59,823 bases of DNA. Source: an uncultured Myxococcales bacterium (GTDB lineage: Bacteria; Myxococcota_A; UBA9042). Both the position numbers and the translations under genes were made by a program. Positions 47,389 to 53,718 of this stretch are shown piece after piece (the stretch's first letter is position 1; each line of letters starts with the position of its first letter). The notes beneath the pieces are model-generated. The model worked only from the letters and a program-made list of their open reading frames with translations. It was not told the origin of the DNA and made no database searches. The DNA is taken from assembly GCA_903896545.1 (NCBI GenBank), contig CAITYF010000191.1, positions 1 to 59,823 on the forward strand, in the 5' to 3' direction.

Positions 47389-47945
47389 GTAATCGCCGCG
47401 TCCAATACTTCAGGCGTCGCGGTGAAGAGCGTCACTTCCGTCCGCACAAGCAAATCGAGCGCGCGGATCAGTTCGTCCTGCGCCGCGTCGTCTTTGCACG
47501 TCGCAAAATACATCCCGCCGTCGTGCCACGCCAAGGGCACAAACTCGCCGCGGCGACACATCGCCTCCGTGAAGAGGCCGCGCGGATCGCCCGCCGTGAA
47601 CGTCTCCGGCCATGCGACGTTGTCGCGCATTTGCAGGAGTTCGGCGATCGTGATGTCCGCGGCGGTGATGCGGTTCTGGTAGAAGAGGTCGAAGAAGTCG
47701 GCGAGCGTCAGCGTCAACACCGCAGGAGAAACCGCGTCGTGTCGCGCGTGAATTTCGGACGGCGTGCGATCGACAAGCCCGCGCGCTTCTGCGCGTTCCG
47801 CAGCCGCCCGTGCGCGCGCCAGATCTTCCGGACTCAAGCGATCCGTCGTCCGCCGCGCTGTTGGCGCCTGCACTTTTGCGTCTTCGATCTGGCTCTGCGG
47901 CTTTTTCGGCTTGCCGCGACCCGCTGGACCTGTAGGAATTGCCAT
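47370..47945 (-). CDS. Protein with GspE/PilB N-terminal (MshEN)-like domain
   Basis: 191 residues with no signal peptide. A basic, charged N terminus (GRGKPKKPQS) and a helical stretch rich in Ala/Arg come first. The C-terminal 85 residues (GLFTEAMCRRGEFVPLAWHDGGMYFATCKDDA, then ALDLLVRTEVTLFTATPEVLDAAITWLY) follow the pattern of the MshEN/T2SSE-N regulatory domain, which in GspE and PilB can bind c-di-GMP. There is no ATPase domain, so this is a stand-alone module. It overlaps the beta-propeller gene by 19 bases. Call is from pattern resemblance, moderately sure. Confidence 0.6.
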   Translation of the reverse strand: MAIPTGPAGRGKPKKPQSQIEDAKVQAPTARRTTDRLSPEDLARARAAAERAEARGLVDRTPSEIHARHDAVSPAVLTLTLADFFDLFYQNRITAADITIAELLQMRDNVAWPETFTAGDPRGLFTEAMCRRGEFVPLAWHDGGMYFATCKDDAAQDELIRALDLLVRTEVTLFTATPEVLDAAITWLYRR

Positions 47946-48017
47946 GACCTGCCCCCCGTTGGCTGTACGGTCCGCAGCATGGGCCAGGTTTGTCGTGGAT
48001 TCAAGGTTCAGGCGATC

Positions 48018-48428
48018 TTACGCCCAAGCGGCACGCTTCATCGGGCCGGGGATTTCCGTCGCGTTCGCGTCCAGAATCTTGTTGCCGTCACCCAAGAGCA
48101 CGACGGTCGGCACGTGGACGCGCGCATCGGCTTCTTCCAGTTCGGTGAACGTCGCGATGATGACCTTGTCGCCCGGATTGCACAGGTGCGCCGCCGCGCC
48201 GTTCACGCAGCACACGCCGGAACCGCGAGGGCCCTTGAGCGCGTAGGTTTGCAGACGGGTGCCTTGCGTCACATTCCAGATGTGCACGGCTTCATGTTCA
48301 ATGATATCAGCGGCTTCCATGAGGTTGACGTCAAGGGTGACGGAACCTTCGTATTCCAGATCTGCCTGCGTTACGGTCGCGCGGTGCAGTTTGGATTTGA
48401 ACATCTGTCGACGCCCAACGTTGGCCAT
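48018..48428 (-). CDS. panD: Aspartate 1-decarboxylase proenzyme
   Basis: 136 residues from ATG 48428, chosen for GGAGGA eight bases upstream. It makes beta-alanine for pantothenate. The self-cleavage site Gly28-Ser29 lies in [25 protein letters not shown] is the canonical N terminus, and the pyruvoyl-pocket segments are [15 protein letters not shown] and [24 protein letters not shown] holds a Cys pair where most homologues have ICLNGAA. A candidate promoter lies at 48489-48516. Confidence 0.95.
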   Translation of the reverse strand: MANVGRRQMFKSKLHRATVTQADLEYEGSVTLDVNLMEAADIIEHEAVHIWNVTQGTRLQTYALKGPRGSGVCCVNGAAAHLCNPGDKVIIATFTELEEADARVHVPTVVLLGDGNKILDANATEIPGPMKRAAWA

Positions 48429-48488
48429 GATCCATTCCTCCGGGCCGGTCTCCGCCCGCTGCATGCAGGTCGACGCCGACGTGACGTA

Positions 48489-48516
48489 AGCGTAGGCGAT
48501 CTGTGGACAGAATCAA
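48489..48516 (-). promoter_or_regulatory. Candidate promoter for panD
   Basis: On the minus strand TTGATT (48511-48516), a 16-base spacer and TACGCT (48489-48494) lie about 60 bases upstream of the panD start, just past the stop of the upstream gene at 48535. Confidence 0.35.
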
Positions 48517-48534
48517 GTCAGATCCGCACGGCCG

Positions 48535-49329
48535 TCACGGCACCGGTTTGGCCTTGGGCGGCTGCTGCGCGGGCGTGACCGTGGCGGGCAGTTCAACGGC
48601 CTTCGTCTCCCGCTGGATCGCGATCAGGTTGGCTGGCACTTTCTGGCCGACAGTCACGCCGCTCCAGCCTTCCAGCCCCTTCACTGCGACGACCTGACCG
48701 CTGGGGCTCTTCAGTACTTCCAGGTTCACGTTCTTGCCGTCCTTCAGATGTACCCGGGTCCAGTGCTTGCCGTCCGCCGTCAGCGTCTCCGTCGTCAGCG
48801 TGAGGTGGCCCGTCGTCGCGTTATCGACCCGCACGTAGTCCGCGTCGCCCAATTTTGCCAGCCGCTCCGCGGCCAGCACAACGAGCGCCACGCTGCGTGC
48901 ATCCAGCACCACAAACGGCGCCTTCAACTTGAGCTCGCTGACCTTGGGCTTGGAAGTCGAGTCGGCCTGCGCCGCGACTCGCCAGCCGCCGTTGTAGTTG
49001 AACAGGTTGGTCGTAATCGTCGCGCCGGTGACGTAGATGCCGCGGCGGTAGCTCTTGATCGTGCCGTCCGCCTGACTGTCCAAGGTCGCGCGCTGCTGGA
49101 ATGACTTCCACGCTTTGGCGACCTTATCCTGCAGCGATGCCTCGAGCGAGTCGTAGCGGCCCTCCTGACCGGACTGTGTCCGCAGCGTCTCGGTGCCCAC
49201 TTTCTTGTCGTTGAGCGACACCTGCAGTTCCAACGCCTCAGGCTTGGCGGACGGAGCCGGAATCGCCAGCGCGCAGACCGATTGCAGGAGTCCGAGACCC
49301 AACAGCACCAAACGGAGCGAATTCTTCAC
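48535..49329 (-). CDS. Secreted protein of unknown function
   Basis: 264 residues from GTG 49329, chosen because GAGG lies six bases upstream and the peptide then opens with a signal (VKNSLRLVLLGLGLLQSVCALA). ATG starts at 49353 and 49398 are in frame but weaker. The mature part is beta-rich (ALELQVSLNDKKVGTETLRTQ, YDSLEASLQDKVAKAW, IYVTGATITTNLFNYNG), with a DUF-like pattern of periplasmic lipid- or substrate-binding proteins. It ends in a Pro-rich tail PAQQPPKAKPVP. No family recognised. 106 bases separate it from panD. Confidence 0.68.
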   Translation of the reverse strand: MKNSLRLVLLGLGLLQSVCALAIPAPSAKPEALELQVSLNDKKVGTETLRTQSGQEGRYDSLEASLQDKVAKAWKSFQQRATLDSQADGTIKSYRRGIYVTGATITTNLFNYNGGWRVAAQADSTSKPKVSELKLKAPFVVLDARSVALVVLAAERLAKLGDADYVRVDNATTGHLTLTTETLTADGKHWTRVHLKDGKNVNLEVLKSPSGQVVAVKGLEGWSGVTVGQKVPANLIAIQRETKAVELPATVTPAQQPPKAKPVP

Positions 49330-49423
49330 GCGGAACCTCAACTCTTGCGGCATCGCCGCGCGCGCAACTGTGGGCAGGCCTGCGGCTGACGTCAACATTT
49401 CTGCGTCTTTGTCCGGGCGTTGT

Positions 49424-49837
49424 TCAAGGCGCCGGCTTCGCCGCTGTGGGCGGCAGCGGTGCGAGAATCCTGACCACATCGACGTGCGCCGCGTAGCTGC
49501 CTTGCGCCGTCCGCAGCACGTCCCGATCCACGCGTCCAACAACTTCCAGAGGCACCGGCAGGTTGTCCGGCGGCGTCCGCGCCAGCGCCGCGAGCCAACT
49601 CCGCACCGTGACGTCGCCAGCAAGCTCAGCGCGCAGCCATTGCCCGCCCAGACGGATTTCCGCAGGCGGACACGCGCACGCTGCAGGGTTGTACCGCAGC
49701 GCAAGTGGCGTCTGCGGATCCAGGGTTGCGATCGACTGCTCCAGTCCGGCCCGAACGGGATTTTCCGGAGCGGTGACTTCGGCGCCGCCGCATGCGGCTG
49801 TCGCCACGACAAGCAGCAAGAGCAGCGCGCGGTTCAT
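49424..49837 (-). CDS. Small lipoprotein of unknown function
   Basis: 137 residues from ATG 49837; lipobox VATAAC. The mature part contains a CACPP motif and a short beta-rich region (EIRLGGQWLRAELAGDVTV, YAAHVDVVRILAPLPP). The start overlaps the prenyltransferase stop (ATGA), so it is co-translated with the UbiA-family gene. No known family. Confidence 0.72.
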   Translation of the reverse strand: MNRALLLLLVVATAACGGAEVTAPENPVRAGLEQSIATLDPQTPLALRYNPAACACPPAEIRLGGQWLRAELAGDVTVRSWLAALARTPPDNLPVPLEVVGRVDRDVLRTAQGSYAAHVDVVRILAPLPPTAAKPAP

Positions 49838-50805
49838 CGCGGCAGCACGCCGTAGATGATGAATCCGACCGCCAGCGTTCCCGCCGCTAAATTCAGCAGA
49901 AACGGCACGTCGTGCAGCATGCGCTCGGTCGGGCTGTGCGCTGTGTCGCGCGCGTCCAGAAGGCGCGAGAACCGCCAGAGCCCAAAAACGCCAAACGGCG
50001 TGGTCCACGGCAGTAGCGAGGTGTGAAACCGCCGGACCGTGTCGGAATCCAGCGTGTAGAGCAGATACGCCGCCGAGGTCAGAACCGCGAGCACCGTCAG
50101 GGCGATGTTGAGGTGCGACAAGCGGTAGACCTTCAAGTTCGCGCGGTGTTTGACGTCCGATGTCAGCACTTCGTGCTTGCGTTTGCCCAGCGCGAGGAAC
50201 ATCGCCAAAAACGCCGTGCAAGCCAGCAGCCACTGCGACGCTTCAACCGGTGCGGCAGCGGAGCCAGCCAGAACGCGCAGCAGGAAGCCCATCGCGATGA
50301 TCGCCGCGTCGACGTAGGCGACTTTCTTCAGGCCCAGCGAGTACGCCAAGTTCTGTGCGAAATAGCCGAGAATCGCGAGGCCAAACAGCAGGCCGTTCGA
50401 TCCAACCCACAGCGCGATGCCGATCGTGGCCAGCGCGTCCAAGCCGAGCAGCACGCCCAGCCACAGCCGCGCACGCGATTCAAGAAGCAGCCCGGCGGCG
50501 ATCGGCCGCAAGCGCTTGACCGGGTGTGCGCGATCGGCTTCGGCGTCCAACAGGTCGTTGAGCACATAGGTTGCGCTGGATGCCAGGCAGAAACAGAGGG
50601 CCGCCATGGCCACGCGCACGATCATGACGGGGCTCAGTGCGTGGTGCGCGATCAGCTCCGGACCGGCAAAAACCAACGGCACCAGCACAAAAACGTTCTT
50701 GACCCACTGGTGTGGGCGCATCGTCTGCCAAAGCGCGCGTAATTCCACAGCCAGCGGCGGCGGCGTACCTTGCGGTGGCGTGTTGGCGGGCAGGGCGTTG
50801 GTCAC
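49834..50805 (-). CDS. UbiA-family prenyltransferase, decaprenyl-phosphate phosphoribosyltransferase-like
   Basis: 323 residues from GTG 50805 with AAAGGA upstream. About eight to nine TM helices. The first Asp-rich motif and its flank, YVLNDLLDAEADRAHPVKR and LRPIAAG, match the DPPR-synthase branch (compare mycobacterial Rv3806c NDVxDVEADRAHPxKRxRPIAAG) rather than UbiA or COX10. This branch transfers phosphoribose from PRPP to polyprenyl phosphate, giving donors for arabinose or ribose in envelope glycans. No DprE1/DprE2 or phosphatase partner lies nearby. Confidence 0.82.
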   Translation of the reverse strand: MTNALPANTPPQGTPPPLAVELRALWQTMRPHQWVKNVFVLVPLVFAGPELIAHHALSPVMIVRVAMAALCFCLASSATYVLNDLLDAEADRAHPVKRLRPIAAGLLLESRARLWLGVLLGLDALATIGIALWVGSNGLLFGLAILGYFAQNLAYSLGLKKVAYVDAAIIAMGFLLRVLAGSAAAPVEASQWLLACTAFLAMFLALGKRKHEVLTSDVKHRANLKVYRLSHLNIALTVLAVLTSAAYLLYTLDSDTVRRFHTSLLPWTTPFGVFGLWRFSRLLDARDTAHSPTERMLHDVPFLLNLAAGTLAVGFIIYGVLPR

Positions 50806-50824
50806 CAGTGTTCCTTTGGACGCG

Positions 50825-51442
50825 CTACTCGGCCGTCGCTGAGGCGTTGGCGGCGGGCGGAACGGATGCGGTCGTTGGCGTCGGCGCGCTGGATGTGGAC
50901 GCCTCGGCCCCCCGCGCATCCAGTTTCAATTGGCGCTTGTTCGCCGCGTAGTACGCTGCGAGCGACTCTCGGTACGTGCGCACGCCCGTCTGCAAGCGGC
51001 TGCGGATATCGCCAAAACGCGCGAGACCATCCACGCCTTCCAAGTTCTTCTCAAACGCTTCGATCTCGCCGCGTGCCGTCTGATACGCGTCCAGCAGCTC
51101 GCCGTGGATGCGCTTCAGGTCCGGCGTTTCCGTCGGCATTTTCTTCAGCCGTTCGACAAAAGCGTCCATCGCCGGCAGCACTTTTTCGCGCAGCGCCTGT
51201 TTATACAGGGTCAGGTCGCTCGCGTGATTGGCCTGTTCAAAACTCTGCAGGACTGCCTGATGCGCTGCGTTGGCCTCGGCCGAGGCGGCAGAATACTTCT
51301 CGATCGCCGTGTTGGCCTGCTTCTCAGCGGCGCTAAGTTGACGATCGGCTTGGACTTTCTTGCAGCCACCAGCAGAAAACGCCGCCACCAGGACGGTCGC
51401 CATGATCAACGTGCGCAGGCCGGGAAAGGACAAGTGAACCAT
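50825..51442 (-). CDS. Coiled-coil lipoprotein of unknown function
   Basis: 205 residues from ATG 51442 with GGAGA upstream. The lipobox is FSAGGC. Residues 35-165 are almost entirely charged, Ala-rich helix with heptad-like spacing (QLSAAEKQANTAIEKYSAASAEANAAHQAV, FVERLKKMPTE, GEIEAFEKNLEG), of the DUF3829-like helical-bundle type. The tail is Ser/Thr/Ala/Pro-rich. It is divergent from the DUF4398 gene and ends 19 bases before the prenyltransferase start, so it probably heads that unit. Confidence 0.75.
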   Translation of the reverse strand: MVHLSFPGLRTLIMATVLVAAFSAGGCKKVQADRQLSAAEKQANTAIEKYSAASAEANAAHQAVLQSFEQANHASDLTLYKQALREKVLPAMDAFVERLKKMPTETPDLKRIHGELLDAYQTARGEIEAFEKNLEGVDGLARFGDIRSRLQTGVRTYRESLAAYYAANKRQLKLDARGAEASTSSAPTPTTASVPPAANASATAE

Positions 51443-51639
51443 GAATCTCCGCGCTGGGCGACGCCACAGCAGGCGCATCTTGGCGCACCGCATGGGGTGC
51501 TGACAAGTGTGATTCCTACAGGTATCCGTCTGCGAAACCGGCGGTCTGCTTGACACGATGGCAACCGGCGGTGAAAGTAGCGTTCTTGGAGCTTGATGCC
51601 GCTGGCCATGGCGCGCTCAACCTCGCGCGGAGAACCACT

Positions 51640-52083
51640 TTGGACGCCATCGCTCGGCCAGCCGTTGCCCGCAAAAATCGGCTGCAGAATGCAGCTCTTG
51701 CCCGTGTGCTTGGATGCGCCGCGCTGGTCGTAACGGCCATGGGCTGTGGCGCAGTTTCAACCCAGCAGTCGCTCGGCGACGCGCAAAAGCAGCTGGACGA
51801 AGCCACGAAGTTGGAAGGCGAGGAGTTTGCACCTTACGAATATACGCGCGCCGCTTCCTACTTCCAGAAGGCCAAGAAGCTGACGGGTGAAGGTCTCTAC
51901 GAGCAGTCCGCCGAGTATGCCAAACTGGCGCAGCTAGCGGCGGAAAAGGCCCAGGATGTCGCGCGCTTGGGTAAGGAACGCAAGCTGCGTTTGCAGAAAT
52001 TCGCGCCCAAGGAACCCGCCGCACCGAAGGTGCCAGCCGCACCCACAGCACCGGCGGCTCCGGCTCCGCAGGGGGGCAAATGA
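51640..52083 (+). CDS. DUF4398-type lipoprotein
   Basis: 147 residues from TTG 51640, chosen because GGAGA lies six bases upstream and the signal peptide then reads correctly (ARKNRLQNAALARVLGCAALVVTAMGC); no ATG is in frame. The helical mature part, EFAPYEYTRAASYFQKAKKLTGEGLYEQSAEYAKLAQLAAEKA, is the DUF4398 pattern. The C terminus is Pro/Ala-rich (PAAPKVPAAPTAPAAPAP). ATGA overlap with the OmpA gene indicates a functional pair at the outer membrane. A perfect TTGACA sits at 51550 with a poor -10. Confidence 0.75.
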   Translation: MDAIARPAVARKNRLQNAALARVLGCAALVVTAMGCGAVSTQQSLGDAQKQLDEATKLEGEEFAPYEYTRAASYFQKAKKLTGEGLYEQSAEYAKLAQLAAEKAQDVARLGKERKLRLQKFAPKEPAAPKVPAAPTAPAAPAPQGGK

Positions 52084-53195
52084 GCGCTCGCCTCCACACG
52101 ATCTTGTTGGCCCTTTGGGTTGGTCTCTTTGTCACGGCGTGCGCTACGGGCGGCGAGGTGCAGGAAGAATCGGCCAAGCTGAGCGAGACCATTCGCCAGG
52201 TCAAAGTGCCTGCGTACTACTGCGCGCCGAAAGAACTGGCGCTCGCGGAAGCGTTCCTCGATTTTGCGAATCTGGAATCCAGCTACGGCGACATGCTGAG
52301 CGCCGGCCACAATCTGGAAATCGCCAAGGAACACACGGCCAAGGCGGCGGCGGTCAAGGATCAGAAGGGCTGCTGCCCGGATCGTGACGGCGATCGCATT
52401 TGCGATGCGGAAGACAAGTGCCCGGACGACCCGGAGGACTTTGACAACGACGAGGATAGCGACGGTTGCCCCGAATACGATCGCGACAACGACGGCATCA
52501 AGGATCAGTTTGACCGCTGCCCGGACCAGCCCGAAGACAAAGACGGATTCCTCGACGAAGACGGCTGCCCGGAGTTGGACAACGACAACGATCGTGTGGA
52601 CGACGTCAAGGACAAGTGCCCGAACGTCGCTGAAGATCGCGATGGCTTTGACGACGCCGACGGCTGCCCGGACGTGGACAACGACGGCGACGGCATCGTC
52701 GACTTCCCGACCAAGGACGACAAGTGCCCGGACAAGCCGGAGACGTTCAACGGTCTGGATGACAACGACGGTTGCCCGGATGAGCTGCCGCCGCCGCCGC
52801 CTGAGCCGAAGAAGTACGACACGATCGAAGTGGAGAACGACAAGATCGTCTTCAAGAAGCAGATTCAGTTCGCCGTGAACAAGGCGAACATCGTGGGCGA
52901 CATCAGCATCAAGATCCTCGACGAATGCGCCGCGGCCTTGAAGGAAAAGAGCGAAGTGCGCGTGCAGGTGGAAGGCCACACGGACTCCACGGGTAACGCG
53001 AAGAAGAACAAGAAGCTGTCGCAAGCGCGCGCGAATTCCGTCGTCACCGCGCTGGTGGAACGCGGCATTGGCCGCAGCCGCTTGGTGCCGATTGGCTTTG
53101 GTCCGTCGCGTCCGCTCGACCCGGCCAAGAACAAGATCGCGTACGAGAAGAATCGACGCGTCGAGTTCAACTTCTTGCCGCCGGATCAGAAGTAG
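52080..53195 (+). CDS. OmpA-family lipoprotein with thrombospondin type-3 Ca-binding repeats
   Basis: 371 residues. The lipobox is FVTAC. Residues 30-95 are helical and resemble the DUF4398 module of the preceding gene (APKELALAEAFLDFANLESSYGD). Five or six type-3 repeats follow (DRDNDGIKDQFDRCPDQPED, DNDNDRVDDVKDKCPNVAED), a rigid Ca-binding spacer. A proline hinge (ELPPPPPEPKK) leads to a C-terminal OmpA domain with VEGHTDSTGN, LSQARANSVV and NRRVEF for peptidoglycan binding. It tethers outer membrane to cell wall. Confidence 0.92.
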   Translation: MSARLHTILLALWVGLFVTACATGGEVQEESAKLSETIRQVKVPAYYCAPKELALAEAFLDFANLESSYGDMLSAGHNLEIAKEHTAKAAAVKDQKGCCPDRDGDRICDAEDKCPDDPEDFDNDEDSDGCPEYDRDNDGIKDQFDRCPDQPEDKDGFLDEDGCPELDNDNDRVDDVKDKCPNVAEDRDGFDDADGCPDVDNDGDGIVDFPTKDDKCPDKPETFNGLDDNDGCPDELPPPPPEPKKYDTIEVENDKIVFKKQIQFAVNKANIVGDISIKILDECAAALKEKSEVRVQVEGHTDSTGNAKKNKKLSQARANSVVTALVERGIGRSRLVPIGFGPSRPLDPAKNKIAYEKNRRVEFNFLPPDQK

Positions 53196-53261
53196 CCAGC
53201 GCCCCGCGAGAGATCGCAACCGCTTGCGGCGGAGGCACGCGCAGCGGGTCTCCGTCCGGAG

Positions 53262-53325
53262 CGTCGGCGTCAGCCGGACCGCGCAGGATAGAGCCCGACC
53301 GGCCGCTTGCGGCCGGGCTCGCCCC
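53262..53325 (+). repeat. Dispersed palindromic repeat, relative of the left part of 12531-12705
   Basis: These 64 bases align with the reverse complement of 12531-12594 at roughly 85% by eye, with two compensating one-base gaps. Shared blocks are GGCGTCAGCCGG, GGATAGAGC, CCGGCCGCTT and TCGCCCC. The GGCCGC-TTGC-GGCC hairpin is conserved while its arms vary. It occupies the 161-bp gap between the OmpA gene and the convergent ferredoxin gene. Other small hairpins lie upstream (CCGCTTGCGG at about 53219). No T-tract is seen, though it may still act as a terminator. Confidence 0.7.
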
Positions 53326-53356
53326 CCAAAAGCCGCAGCCCTCCGCGCAACTTCGG

Positions 53357-53635
53357 CTACCCCGCCACTTTCACCAGCCTGATCGCCTTCTCTGGGCACG
53401 CCGTCACGCACACGCCGCACGCGTGGCACACGTCCGGGTTCACCACGAACGCCTGGCGATTCCCGTGCACCCGCGCCTTCAGCCGCCCCAGCAGCGACAT
53501 CCCCGCCTTGTCCGCGTCCGTCAGCGTCGCCAGCGCGAACACGCCGTGCGGGCAGACGCGCACGCAATCTTCTTTGCCCTCGCACTTGTTGCGGTTGATG
53601 ACGGGAATCACGCGCGGCTTCGCTTCTTCAGGCAT
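53357..53635 (-). CDS. 2[4Fe-4S] ferredoxin
   Basis: 92 residues from ATG 53635 with AAGGAG upstream. Two cluster motifs are visible: NRNKCEGKEDCVRVCPHGV (the first with CxxxxxC spacing before CxxxCP) and PDVCHACGVCVTACPEKAI (canonical CxxCxxCxxxCP). The 30-residue linker between them is long. It is a cytosolic low-potential electron carrier. It stands alone, convergent with the OmpA gene and divergent from the GH92 gene; no redox partner is adjacent. Confidence 0.9.
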   Translation of the reverse strand: MPEEAKPRVIPVINRNKCEGKEDCVRVCPHGVFALATLTDADKAGMSLLGRLKARVHGNRQAFVVNPDVCHACGVCVTACPEKAIRLVKVAG

Positions 53636-53718
53636 GGACGCTCCTTGCAGCCAAGAATAGTCGGCCGATCGCCGCGCCGCTACTTGCAAAGCGCGCGCGC
53701 GCGGGAAAACATGCGGGC

